DNA of 64,000 nucleotides from contig CP018783.1 in assembly GCA_002025645.1 (NCBI GenBank), forward strand, positions 434,001 through 498,000. Reading direction: 5' to 3'. The position numbers and the translations under genes were made by a program. Within the stretch, counting starts at the first letter, position 1. Each line of letters begins with the position of its first letter. The DNA comes from Curtobacterium pusillum (lineage in GTDB: Bacteria > Actinomycetota > Actinomycetes > Actinomycetales > Microbacteriaceae). The notes under the pieces are model-generated. The model was given only the letters and a program-made list of their open reading frames with translations, was not told the origin of the DNA and searched no databases. Shown here in pieces: positions 13,890 to 22,170 of the stretch.

Positions 13890-14342
13890 TCAACCCCGCG
13901 ACCACTCGATCCGGAACCGCAGATCGGAGAAGTCCAGCGCACCCAAGCCGTTACTGCAGTGCACGAGCAGCGAATCGTCATCCGGCTCGACGACCATGCC
14001 GAAATCGCCCGTCCAGGCGTCCTCGGCGCCGTGGCGCATCCGCCAGACGTTCCAGACCCGCAGCCGTTCCAACTTCATCGGGTCGACCACCTCGAACAGG
14101 ATCGCTGGAGGCGCCGTGTCGGTCCAGAGCCGGAACGAGGCCCCGGTCACGTCGTTGACCCGCAGTGCGGAGCCGTTCGCAGCGAGCGCGATGCCCTGCG
14201 CCCGACCACCGTTGTCCGACAGGAAACGGATCCGCCCTCGACTGACGGGCAACGGGATCTCGTAGATCGCCCACACGGCTGTACCGTCCACCTCGACGGA
14301 CGGTGTCCTTGCCTGCTCGAACCGGTCCTGCATCAGAACCAA
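13890..14342 (-). CDS. Protein of unknown function, about 150 aa
   Basis: No signal peptide, membrane helix or familiar catalytic motif. The centre and C-terminus look like a soluble beta-rich fold (AVWAIYEIPLPVSRGRIRF, LRVWNVWRMRHG, GDFGMVVEPDDDSLLVH, ending DLRFRIEWSRG), with several conserved-looking tryptophans. Start is placed at TTG 14342 because GGAGGGGAAGG sits 7 nt upstream; ATG at 14333 is the alternative. Codon bias is slightly weaker than its neighbours. It stands alone, divergent from the FemAB-like gene, with no functional clue from context. Confidence 0.65.
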   Translation of the reverse strand: MVLMQDRFEQARTPSVEVDGTAVWAIYEIPLPVSRGRIRFLSDNGGRAQGIALAANGSALRVNDVTGASFRLWTDTAPPAILFEVVDPMKLERLRVWNVWRMRHGAEDAWTGDFGMVVEPDDDSLLVHCSNGLGALDFSDLRFRIEWSRG

Positions 14343-14517
14343 AGCGGAACCTTCCCCTCCGTGGAATACGACACCCGGACCATCCTGACACGCGAACCCG
14401 CGACGGCAACCCGCAAGGTTCGGCCGCAGCACCGGTCCGGTCCCCCGACGCTCACTAGGCTCACGGCGCAGCGCAACGGAGCACCGTGCGACGACGCGCA
14501 CCGAACAGGAGACCACC

Positions 14518-15507
14518 GTGGGCGCACCGATCCGCTTCAGCACGACGGATGATCCGCGTGAGTGGAACGGCCTGGTCGCAACGAGTCCCGGCGCCACCGG
14601 CTTCCACGACTGGTCGTGGTTGCAGCTGCAGTCGGACGTCTTCGGCTGGCGGTTCGTGCCCCTGGTGGTCTCGCACGGCGACACCCCGATCGGTGTCTTC
14701 CCGGTCCTGCTCCGTCCGGGGCGCATCCCACGACCGGCCGATCCCCCGTTCCCGTTCGTCGGCCCGCTTGTCCCCGACGAGCACCTGCCCGCGACGCTGC
14801 GCGCGTTCCGCTCGTGGCAGCTCCGTCACGGTGTGCCGATCGCTCGGTTCGACCTCAGTCCGGCGGTGACTCCGTCCGAGGCCGACCTTGACCGTGCGGG
14901 TGCCGAGTGGACGGTCGACCGGACCTACGTGATCGACTTCGAGGGTTCCTCGCCCGAACGGCTCGTCGCCGGCATGAACCGGAACGCCCGACGATCCCTG
15001 CGCGACGCGGAGCGCAACGCCGTGGAGGTCCGCCCCGCAGCTCCCGGCGAGACCACCGCCTTCCTCCCCCGCGTGCTCAGCGAGTCGTACGAGGTCCGCG
15101 GCGTGCCGTCGCCCTACCCGGAGGAGATCGGCGCCCGGATCGAGCAGTGGGCAGCAGACCGTGACGACGTCTACATCGGTGCCGCGGTCGTCGCCGGCGA
15201 GACCTCCGGCGTGATCGTGGCACTCGGCAGCCAACCCGTGGTCTCGGTGTGGGCCGGTGGCACGCTGCGCGAGCACCGCGCCGCCAACCCGAGCACCTCG
15301 CTGTACCACGACGTCCTCCGCTGGTCGCTCGACCGCGGGCACACCGCGGCGGACCTCGTCGGCCGCGTCGACGACGGCATCGCACGGTTCAAGACGTCGC
15401 TCGGCGCGGCCGAGCGGTCCTACGTGACGATCGCCTCGTCTCCCCTGCCGCGCGCCGCGCGGACCGCCGCTGTGTCGCTCTGGCAGGCCACGCAGCGACG
15501 TTCCTGA
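14518..15507 (+). CDS. FemAB/FemX-like GNAT-fold acyltransferase
   Basis: 329 residues. It resembles the FemAB-like group that transfers aminoacyl or acyl groups, often onto cell-envelope precursors: an N-terminal GNAT-like half (FHDWSWLQLQSDVFGWRFVP), the basic segment RNARRSLRDAERNAVEV (about 156-172), and a C-terminal half with YHDVLRWSLDRGH and GIARFKTSLGA. GTG start with AGGAGA upstream. It lies 230 bp before alr-ddl, so a role in peptidoglycan or cell-surface modification is plausible but not shown. Confidence 0.8.
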   Translation: MGAPIRFSTTDDPREWNGLVATSPGATGFHDWSWLQLQSDVFGWRFVPLVVSHGDTPIGVFPVLLRPGRIPRPADPPFPFVGPLVPDEHLPATLRAFRSWQLRHGVPIARFDLSPAVTPSEADLDRAGAEWTVDRTYVIDFEGSSPERLVAGMNRNARRSLRDAERNAVEVRPAAPGETTAFLPRVLSESYEVRGVPSPYPEEIGARIEQWAADRDDVYIGAAVVAGETSGVIVALGSQPVVSVWAGGTLREHRAANPSTSLYHDVLRWSLDRGHTAADLVGRVDDGIARFKTSLGAAERSYVTIASSPLPRAARTAAVSLWQATQRRS

Positions 15508-15526
15508 CGGGCGCGATCGAGGCCCT

Positions 15527-15584
15527 GGCCTGGAGGCGCGGATCACCCGACCCGATCTGCTCACGTGATCCGCGCCTCCAGGCC
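15527..15584. repeat. Perfect 20-bp-arm hairpin of the CTGGAGGCGCGG family
   Basis: Left arm 15527-15546 starts GGCCTGGAGGCGCGG; right arm 15565-15584 is its exact reverse complement; the loop is 18 bp. It follows the FemAB-like stop by 19 bp and can serve as its terminator. The rest of 15508-15739 is gene-free. Confidence 0.75.
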
Positions 15585-15739
15585 GACAGCCCCACCCGGT
15601 GGACGACGGACGTCATCCACTCGACGCGGTTGACATCAGTCTCGCGGCGAGCCTCGTCGTCCGCGCGGCCGATTCGGCCGCCGCTCGACGGCGGCAGGCT
15701 CGTGTTCTGCAGCCCAGTCGCAGCGCCCGAGGAGGCCCC

Positions 15740-16870
15740 ATGTCGTCATCTGCCCCGCAGCTCGTCGTCCACGACGACGCGGTCCGCGCCAACACGGCCG
15801 TCTTCTCCGCGCGCACGGGCGGACGGGTGATGGCCGTCCTGAAGGCCGACGGCTTCGGACACGGCGCGATCGCCGAGTCGGTCCTCGCCGCCGGTGCGAC
15901 CTCGATCGGGGTGACCACCATCGACGAGGCCCTCGCGATCCGCGAGCACGTCGCCGACGTCCCGGTCCTGTGCTGGCTGAACCCCGTGGACGCCGACTTC
16001 GACGCTGCCCTCCTCGCCGACGTCGACGTCGCCGTGTCCGGGCCGGAGCTGCTCAGCGCAGTGAGCCGAGCCGCCGTGCGGACCGGGCGGCGTGCGCGCG
16101 TGCACCTGCACGCCGACGTCGGCATGGCGCGGGACGGTGCCGCTCCGGCGACCTGGCCGGCTCTCTGCGCCGCGGCGCGCGAGCTGGAGGCGATCGGCAC
16201 GGTCCGCGTCGTCGGGGTGATGGGCCACATGTCCTGCGCGGACCGACCCGGTGATCCGCAGAACACCCGGGAGCAGCTCCTGTTCGCGAACGCCGTCCGC
16301 ACCGCCCGACGACGAGGGCAGTCCGGGTTCGTCACGCACCTCGCCGCCACCGCGGCCACGGTCACCGGCGTCGGCGACGGGTACGACGTGCACCGGATCG
16401 GGGCGGGCCTGTTCGGCATCGACCCCTCCGGGTCGTCGACCGACCTGGAGCCGACCCTCTCCCTCACCGCGCCGGTCGTCGGCACCCGGTCGATCGACGC
16501 CGGGACCGGCATCGGCTACGGCCTTGACCACGTCGCGGACCGCCGCACGAACCTGGCACTCCTCCCCCTCGGGTACGGCGACGGACTCCCCCGTGCCGCG
16601 TCCGACCGCGCGGAGGTCCTGGTGCGCGGACGGCGTCGTCCCCTGGTCGGGCGCTTCTCGATGGACATGGTCGTCGTCGACAGCGGCGACGACCGCCTGG
16701 ACCTCGGCGAGACCGTCACCCTGTTCGGCCGCGGCCACGACGGCGAACCGACGGTCCGGGACTGGGCCGGCTGGTCGGACACCATCGAGCACGAGATCGT
16801 GACCCGGATCGGCAGCCGTGTCGCCCGGGTCCACCGCACCACCACGACCCAGGAGGCCGTCGTTGCCTGA
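15740..16870 (+). CDS. alr: Alanine racemase
   Basis: PLP-dependent interconversion of L- and D-alanine for peptidoglycan. 376 residues. The PLP lysine is in MAVLKADGFGHGA (K35); the catalytic tyrosine is in GIGYGLDHV, followed by LALLPLGYGDGLPR and FSMDMVVVD. ATG at 15740 has GAGGAGG at a 4-nt gap. Directly coupled to ddl, whose TTG lies inside the end of alr. The usual actinobacterial alr sits beside tsaE/tsaB or glmS, so this may be a second copy. That cannot be checked inside the window. Confidence 0.95.
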   Translation: MSSSAPQLVVHDDAVRANTAVFSARTGGRVMAVLKADGFGHGAIAESVLAAGATSIGVTTIDEALAIREHVADVPVLCWLNPVDADFDAALLADVDVAVSGPELLSAVSRAAVRTGRRARVHLHADVGMARDGAAPATWPALCAAARELEAIGTVRVVGVMGHMSCADRPGDPQNTREQLLFANAVRTARRRGQSGFVTHLAATAATVTGVGDGYDVHRIGAGLFGIDPSGSSTDLEPTLSLTAPVVGTRSIDAGTGIGYGLDHVADRRTNLALLPLGYGDGLPRAASDRAEVLVRGRRRPLVGRFSMDMVVVDSGDDRLDLGETVTLFGRGHDGEPTVRDWAGWSDTIEHEIVTRIGSRVARVHRTTTTQEAVVA

Positions 16871-17855
16871 CCCCACCGCTCCCCTGCACCCTGGGACGCC
16901 CCGGCGTCGTGTCGCCGTCATCGGCGGCGGGGCGAACGACGAGCACGAGGTGTCGCTCGGGTCCGCTGCTGCCGTCACCCGCGCGCTCCGGGCCTTCGGT
17001 CTCGACGCCGTCCCGCTCACCATCGACCGGGCTGGAAGCTGGCGGCACACCGACGGTGCCGCCTTGACGCCGAGCGAGGCGGTCGCCCTGCTCACCACCT
17101 GCGACGCGGCCTTCCCGGCACTGCACGGCGTACACGGGGAGGACGGTGCCGCCGCCGGGTTCCTCGGCATGATCGGCGTCCCGGTCGTCGGCTCCCCCGT
17201 CCGTGCCGGCGCCCTCGGGATGGACAAGTGGGTGACGAAGACCATCGCCGAGGCGGTCGGGATCCGCACGGCGCGGGCGGTGCTGCTCGGAGCGGCCGAC
17301 GCCCTCGACCGGCTCCCGCTCGAGCCGCCGTTCGTGGTGAAGCCGACGACCGGCGGATCGAGCAACGGCGTGTCCGTCGTCCGGCACCGCGACGAGTACA
17401 CGGCCGCGGTCCGACTGGCTCGGGAAGCCGGCGACGACGTCCTCGTCGAGTCGTTCGTCACGGGACGCGAGGTCGACATCGCCGTGTTCCGCGTCCGCAC
17501 CGGGACCCTCCGCACGGGTGCGACCCTGGAGATCGGCGTAGCGGACGGCGAGCTGTTCGGTCGCACCGAGAAGTACGACGGGTCGGCGCAGTTCACGGTG
17601 CCGGCCCGGATCACCGACGTGCAGCACGCCGCGATCGAGCACGCGGCGCGGACGTTGTACGACACGCTCGGGTGCGCGGGCGTCGCACGGTTCGACTTCT
17701 TCGTCACCGACCACGGCGTCGTGCTCAACGAGGTGAACACGTCGCCGGGGTTCACCGAGCAGTCGCAGGTGCCGCAGATGTTCGCGGCGGTCGGACTCCC
17801 CTACGTCGATCTCGTCGGGGCGCTCTTGGACGCGACGCTCTCAGACGAGGACTGA
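16863..17855 (+). CDS. ddl: D-alanine--D-alanine ligase family (ATP-grasp)
   Basis: 330 residues. Ligates D-Ala to D-Ala, or a related D-substrate, at ATP cost. Visible: DEHEVSLGSA (N-terminal substrate site), HGVHGEDGAAAGFLGM, MDKWVTK, FVVKPTTGGSSNGVSVV (ATP-grasp), LVESFVTGREVDIAVF, and metal-binding RFDFF with LNEVNTSPGFTEQS. The omega-loop region reads ELFGRTEKYDGSAQF. The EKY is Ddl-like, but the segment is short, so D-Ala-D-Lac or D-Ser specificity cannot be excluded. TTG start at 16863 overlaps the alr end by 8 nt, with AGGAGG 7 nt upstream. Confidence 0.93.
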   Translation: MPDPTAPLHPGTPRRRVAVIGGGANDEHEVSLGSAAAVTRALRAFGLDAVPLTIDRAGSWRHTDGAALTPSEAVALLTTCDAAFPALHGVHGEDGAAAGFLGMIGVPVVGSPVRAGALGMDKWVTKTIAEAVGIRTARAVLLGAADALDRLPLEPPFVVKPTTGGSSNGVSVVRHRDEYTAAVRLAREAGDDVLVESFVTGREVDIAVFRVRTGTLRTGATLEIGVADGELFGRTEKYDGSAQFTVPARITDVQHAAIEHAARTLYDTLGCAGVARFDFFVTDHGVVLNEVNTSPGFTEQSQVPQMFAAVGLPYVDLVGALLDATLSDED

Positions 17856-17883
17856 CCAGGCCGAGGTCTCGGCGAGCAAGCGG

Positions 17884-18060
17884 TCAGGAGTCTGCGTCGG
17901 CTCCGGGGTCCTCGCCGTCCACGGGCACGTCGTCCGAGTCGATCTCGAGTGCGGCCTGTTCGTCGTCGCGCTCCTCGAGGACCTCACGGTCGGTGTCGGG
18001 CTGCTCCGGCGTCTCGCTCTGGGTGGTCTCTTCGGCTGGGTCGGGCTGGCTGTAGCTCAT
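17884..18060 (-). CDS. Small acidic protein, 58 aa, unknown
   Basis: Starts MSYSQPDPAEE and is Glu/Asp/Gln-rich throughout (EVLEERDDEQAALEIDSDD), predicted disordered and strongly negative. No hydrophobic segment. There is no ribosome binding site directly in front of the ATG at 18060. The frame keeps actinobacterial codon bias to its end, and short acidic proteins like this are common in Microbacteriaceae. Convergent with ddl, 28 bp between stops. Confidence 0.55.
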   Translation of the reverse strand: MSYSQPDPAEETTQSETPEQPDTDREVLEERDDEQAALEIDSDDVPVDGEDPGADADS

Positions 18061-18116
18061 GCGCGGGACGGTACGCGGGCCAGCCTGGGTGTGCGTGGAC
18101 CGAGTCCGGACGCAGC

Positions 18117-18148
18117 GAGGCGGGTCGGCATCGCTGCCGGCCCGCCTC
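18117..18148. terminator. GC-rich hairpin, probable terminator
   Basis: GAGGCGGGTCGGCA, TCGC loop, TGCCGGCCCGCCTC: 14-bp arms with one mismatch, 22 bp beyond the stop of the membrane protein at 18170 (minus strand). There is no T-tract, as usual in high-GC actinobacteria. Confidence 0.6.
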
Positions 18149-18169
18149 GTCGACGATCGTCTTCTCGTC

Positions 18170-18502
18170 TCACATGGTGTTGGCGACGATCATCGCGCCG
18201 ATGATCCAGTTGGCGATCGCGGCCACGATCGCGATGGCGCTGATGATGATGCCACCGAGCAGGACTCCGCGGCTGCCGGCACCACGGTTGCGCGCCACGA
18301 GGGCGAGCACCAGTCCGACGATGCCGAGGATCAGGCCGATGATCGGGATGAAGAACGCCGCCACGAGCCCGACGATGCCAAGGACGAGTCCGGCGATCGC
18401 GAGTCCGCTGTTGGAGCTGCGTGCAACGGGTGTGGTCTCGGTGGTGCCTCCTCGATGAGGGCGCCCGCCCGGCGGGTACCGGGTGACTCGACGCCGACCC
18501 AC
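18170..18502 (-). CDS. Small DUF4190-like membrane protein
   Basis: 110 residues. Two or three hydrophobic helices rich in Gly/Ile/Val (AIAGLVLGIVGLVAAFF, IIGLILGIVGLVLALVA, GGIIISAIAIVAAIANW), repeated Gly-Ile-Val-Gly-Leu motifs and a short Arg-rich loop ARNRGAGSR. The family is a set of small membrane proteins of unknown role. The start is uncertain: GTG 18502 is the only canonical in-frame start, yet a strong GAGGAGG lies inside the frame just before ACC-GAG codons, so the real N-terminus may be shorter with a non-canonical start. Confidence 0.7.
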   Translation of the reverse strand: MGRRRVTRYPPGGRPHRGGTTETTPVARSSNSGLAIAGLVLGIVGLVAAFFIPIIGLILGIVGLVLALVARNRGAGSRGVLLGGIIISAIAIVAAIANWIIGAMIVANTM

Positions 18503-18569
18503 ACAGTAGTCCGCTGGCGTGAGTTCGGCTCAGGTGATCCGTACCCCGTCGTGGGTCTCACCCACCGGT

Positions 18570-20936
18570 TCAGGCACCCACGTAGGCCGCCAGGTGCTCC
18601 CCCGTCAGCGTCGACCGCGCCGCGACCAACTCGGCCGGCGTCCCCTCGAACACGACGCGACCGCCGTCGTGGCCGGCCCCCGGGCCGAGGTCGATCAGCC
18701 AGTCCGCGTGCGCCATCACGGCCTGGTGGTGCTCGATCACGACCACCGAGCGTCCGGCCTCGACCATCCGGTCGAGCAACCCGAGGAGCTGTGCGACATC
18801 GGCCAGGTGCAGGCCCGTCGTCGGTTCGTCGAGGACGATCACACCGCCGGGTTCGCCGAGGCGCGTCGCCAGCTTGAGCCGTTGCCGTTCACCGCCGGAC
18901 AGGGTCGTCAAGGGCTGCCCGATCGTCAGGTACCCGAGTCCGACGTCGACCAGGCGCGAGAGGATCGCGTGCGCGGCCGGGATCTTCGACTCCCCCGCGG
19001 CGAAGAACTGCTCGGCGTCGGCGACGGGCATCGCGAGGACCTCGCTGATGTCCTTCCCGCCCAGGCGGTACTCGAGCACCGACTGGTCGAAGCGCTTGCC
19101 GTCGCACTCGGTGCACGGGGTGGCGATGCCGGCCATCATGCCGAGGTCGGTGTAGATCACGCCCGCGCCGTTGCACGCCGGGCAGGCGCCCTCGGAGTTC
19201 GCGCTGAACAGCGCGGGCTTCACCCCGTTGGCCTTCGCGAACGCCTTCCGGATCGGTTCGAGGAGCCCGGTGTACGTGGCCGGGTTGCTGCGTCGGGAGC
19301 CCCGGATGGCGCCCTGGTCGATCGCGACGACGCCCTCGAGCGGGGAGAGCGAACCGTGGATCAGCGTGCTCTTGCCCGATCCGGCGACACCGGTGACGAC
19401 GGTGAGCACCCCGGTCGGGACGTCGACGTCGATGCCCTGGAGGTTGTGGGCCGACGCACCGCGGATCTCGATGACGCCGGTGCGCTCCCGCACGGCGGAC
19501 TTCACCGTGACGCGGTCGTCGAGGTGCTCGCCGGTGACGGTGTCACTCGCCCGGAGACCTTCGACCGTCCCCTCGTAGCAGAGCGCCCCGCCGTTCGTGC
19601 CGGCCCCGGGACCGAGGTCGACGACGAGGTCGGCGATCGCGATGACCTCGGGCTTGTGCTCCACCACGAGCACGGTGTTGCCCTTGTCGCGGAGGCGCAG
19701 CAGCAGCCCGTTCATCCGCTCGATGTCGTGCGGGTGGAGGCCGGTGCTCGGCTCGTCGAACACGTACGTGACGTCACTCAGGGACGACCCGAGGTGCTTC
19801 ACCATCTTCACGCGCTGCCCCTCGCCGCCGGACAGCGTGCCCGTGGGGCGGTCGAGTGACAGGTACCCGAGGCCGATCTCGACGAAGGAGTCCACGGCGT
19901 CGCGGAGCCCGTCGAGCAGCGGGCCCACGCTCGGTTCATCGATCGCGTGCAGCCACGTCGCCAGGTCGGTGATCTGCATGGCGCAGACGTCGGCGATGCT
20001 CTTGCCGGCGATCTTCGACGAGCGAGCAGCATCGTTCAGGCGGGTACCAGCACAGGCCGGACAAGTCGTGAAGGTGACCGCACGGTCGACGAAGGCACGG
20101 ATGTGCGGCTGCATCGCCTCACGGTCCTTCTGCAGGAACGACCGTCGGACCCGCGGCACCAGCCCCTCGTACGTCATGTTGATCCCGGCGATCTTCTGCT
20201 TCGTCGGCTCGCGGTACAGGAAGTCCTGGCGCTCCTGCTCGGTGAAGTCGCGGATCGGCGTGTCCTTGTCGAAGTACCCGGACTCGGCGAACATGCGCAC
20301 GTTCCAGCCGTCCGTGCCGTACCCCGGGATCGTGATCGCCCCGTCGGCGAGGGCCTTGCTGTCGTCGAACAACTGCGTGAGGTCGATGTCCGTGACCGCG
20401 CCGCGGCCCTCGCAGTCCGCGCACATGCCGCCCAACCGGGAGAACGAGACCTTTTCCGCCTTGGCGTCCTTGCCCTTCTGCACGGTGATCGCCCCGCCGG
20501 CGGTGACGGTCGCGAGGTTGAACGAGAACGCGTTCGGGCCACCCACGTGCGGCGTGCCGAGGCGACTGAAGAGCACGCGGAGCATCGCGTTCGCGTCGGT
20601 CACGGTGCCGACGGTGGAACGGGGATCGGCACCGATGCGCTCCTGGTCGACGACGATCGCCGTCGTCAGACCGTCGAGCACGTCGACGTCGGGACGGGCC
20701 AGCGACGGCATGAACCCCTGCAGGAACGCGCTGTACGTCTCGTTGATCATGCGCTGCGACTCGGCGGCGATCGTCGCGAACACGAGCGAGCTCTTCCCCG
20801 AGCCGGACACCCCCGTGAAGACCGTGAGCCGGCGCTTCGGGAGGTCGACGTCGACGTCCCGCAGGGTGTTCTCACGCGCACCCCGGACCCGGATGCGGTC
20901 GTGGCTGTCGGCGGCGTGCTCGGCAGTGGTATGCAT
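18570..20936 (-). CDS. Class III UvrA-like excinuclease ATPase
   Basis: 788 residues, two ABC ATPase halves. First half: Walker A TGVSGSGKSS (about 40-49) and signature LSGGEGQR. Second half: TGVAGSGKST and LSGGERQR, each with a DEPSTGLHP or DEPTTGLHL Walker B. Zinc-ribbon cysteine pairs are present (CADCEGRG, CPACAGTRL, CPACNGAG, CTECDGKR). It is about 150 residues shorter than housekeeping UvrA. This paralogue class is linked to DNA-damage and intercalating-drug resistance (DrrC-like). ATG at 20936 is preceded by TACCCT (20944-20949) and 7 nt, so it is probably leaderless. No UvrB or exporter is adjacent. Confidence 0.92.
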   Translation of the reverse strand: MHTTAEHAADSHDRIRVRGARENTLRDVDVDLPKRRLTVFTGVSGSGKSSLVFATIAAESQRMINETYSAFLQGFMPSLARPDVDVLDGLTTAIVVDQERIGADPRSTVGTVTDANAMLRVLFSRLGTPHVGGPNAFSFNLATVTAGGAITVQKGKDAKAEKVSFSRLGGMCADCEGRGAVTDIDLTQLFDDSKALADGAITIPGYGTDGWNVRMFAESGYFDKDTPIRDFTEQERQDFLYREPTKQKIAGINMTYEGLVPRVRRSFLQKDREAMQPHIRAFVDRAVTFTTCPACAGTRLNDAARSSKIAGKSIADVCAMQITDLATWLHAIDEPSVGPLLDGLRDAVDSFVEIGLGYLSLDRPTGTLSGGEGQRVKMVKHLGSSLSDVTYVFDEPSTGLHPHDIERMNGLLLRLRDKGNTVLVVEHKPEVIAIADLVVDLGPGAGTNGGALCYEGTVEGLRASDTVTGEHLDDRVTVKSAVRERTGVIEIRGASAHNLQGIDVDVPTGVLTVVTGVAGSGKSTLIHGSLSPLEGVVAIDQGAIRGSRRSNPATYTGLLEPIRKAFAKANGVKPALFSANSEGACPACNGAGVIYTDLGMMAGIATPCTECDGKRFDQSVLEYRLGGKDISEVLAMPVADAEQFFAAGESKIPAAHAILSRLVDVGLGYLTIGQPLTTLSGGERQRLKLATRLGEPGGVIVLDEPTTGLHLADVAQLLGLLDRMVEAGRSVVVIEHHQAVMAHADWLIDLGPGAGHDGGRVVFEGTPAELVAARSTLTGEHLAAYVGA

Positions 20937-20979
20937 GTCGATCAGGGTACCGGTGGGCACCGACGTCGCGCGAGGACGA

Positions 20980-21639
20980 TCAGCACCGGCCCCACTGGCC
21001 CGTCCGCTCGCTCGCGGCACGCTGCTCGAGCCCGGACAGGTACGGGTGGTTGCTCACGTTCAGCCAGACCCGGATCGCCTTCGCTGCACCCGATGCCACC
21101 AGCTCCCCCTCGATGAACCGCCAGTCGTCGGTCCACGCGCTGAACAGGCGTCGTCCGTAGTCGTCCCACGAGTCGCGGTCCGGCGCGACCCAGATCCGCG
21201 ACCCGACCGGTGCGAGCCGTCGCAGGGCGTCCGTCGCCTCGGCCGACCAGCACTGCGCCGTCGGCTTCGTCTCCGGGGTGTCCACCCCGATCAGTCGCAC
21301 CCGGATCGGCTTCGTCGTGGTGACCACCGCGTTCGCGGTGTCGTGCTGCAGTTGCAGCGTGTCCCCGTCGTAGACGTACCGGACGGTCATCGCGAAGGCC
21401 GCCGCGGGGCGGGCGGGTGGCTGCGTCGGTGACGGCGACGCGCCTCCAGGACGACCATCCGGACCGCCTGGAGGCGCGACCAGCGACGGCGGACCGGCCG
21501 GCGTCGGTGCGTGGCCGGCCGATGCGCGGGCCGTGGGCGAGTCCGACGGTTCGGCCTGCGCGATCCAGACCGCGACCGCGGTCGCGGCGACCGCCGCGAC
21601 GACGACGGTCGTGACGGCGATCCGGACGCCGCTGGCCAT
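20980..21639 (-). CDS. Secreted or membrane-anchored staphylococcal-nuclease-like protein
   Basis: 219 residues. An N-terminal hydrophobic segment (AVTTVVVAAVAATAVAVWIA) serves as signal or anchor, followed by an Ala/Pro/Gly-rich linker to about residue 80. The SNase domain has YVYDGDTLQLQ, RVRLIGVDTPETK (Arg and Asp/Glu active-site group) and DDYGRRLFSAW (second Arg), then GAAKAIRVWLN. Cleaves nucleic acid outside the membrane, with Ca2+ by family knowledge. ATG 21639 follows TAGGTT by 6 nt, so it is likely leaderless. The linker contains a CTGGAGGCG palindrome in frame. Confidence 0.88.
   Translation of the reverse strand: MASGVRIAVTTVVVAAVAATAVAVWIAQAEPSDSPTARASAGHAPTPAGPPSLVAPPGGPDGRPGGASPSPTQPPARPAAAFAMTVRYVYDGDTLQLQHDTANAVVTTTKPIRVRLIGVDTPETKPTAQCWSAEATDALRRLAPVGSRIWVAPDRDSWDDYGRRLFSAWTDDWRFIEGELVASGAAKAIRVWLNVSNHPYLSGLEQRAASERTGQWGRC
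21439..21478. repeat. Dispersed palindrome copy inside the nuclease linker
   Basis: CGCGCCTCCAGG (21439-21450) and its perfect reverse complement CCTGGAGGCGCG (21467-21478) flank 16 bp. Read on the minus strand it encodes APPGGPDGRPGGAS, part of the flexible linker between anchor and nuclease domain, without breaking frame. Confidence 0.7.
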
Positions 21640-21691
21640 GGGCACAACCTACGACGGACGACGGGAGCTGTCCGGTGGCGGACGGTCGGCG

Positions 21692-22147
21692 TCAGCGCGA
21701 GCCGTGGCGGCGGACCAGCTCCGGGAGTTCGGCGGGTTCGAACGGCTCGTCGGTGGCGTCGAGTTCATCGGCGGTCCACCAGCGCGAGGCCAGGATGTCG
21801 ACCTGCTCGTCGTCCGTCCACTCGGCGTCGGAGAGCACGAAGCCCGGCGTGCGGACCACGTAGAACTCGGAGTGCCCACGGTCGTGGTCCGCTTCGTCCC
21901 ACTCGACCGCGAAGTCCCACGACCACACCGGTGCGCCGGGGTCCTCGATGACGATGCCCGTCTCCTCACGGAGCTCCCGGATCGCCGCCTGACGGTGGTC
22001 CTCCCCCGGGTCGACCCCGCCGCCCGGCGTGATCCAGCGGTGGAAGCCGTCCGACGACGGGGCCTTGGTGTCCATGAGGAACACCCGCCCCTCCGGGTCG
22101 AGCAGGAGGATGCGGGAGGTCCGTCGGAGTCCGGGCGCAGCAGTCAC
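21692..22147 (-). CDS. Nudix hydrolase
   Basis: 151 residues. The Nudix box is complete: GGGVDPGEDHRQAAIRELRE followed by ETG (GX5EX7REUXEEXGU), at about 41-64. The N-terminal strand region RILLLDPEGRVFLMDT and WITPGG are typical. Hydrolyses a nucleoside-diphosphate-linked substrate that cannot be named from sequence. GTG start at 22147. It lies 24 bp after the upstream SDR gene on the same strand, possibly one transcript. Confidence 0.93.
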   Translation of the reverse strand: MTAAPGLRRTSRILLLDPEGRVFLMDTKAPSSDGFHRWITPGGGVDPGEDHRQAAIRELREETGIVIEDPGAPVWSWDFAVEWDEADHDRGHSEFYVVRTPGFVLSDAEWTDDEQVDILASRWWTADELDATDEPFEPAELPELVRRHGSR

Positions 22148-22170
22148 CCGGCCGAGGGTACCGGTGCGCG

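Noticed and set aside
18170..18502. Second operon gene with the 58-aa acidic protein
   Set aside because: A hairpin (18117-18148) separates the two and the spacing is over 100 bp.
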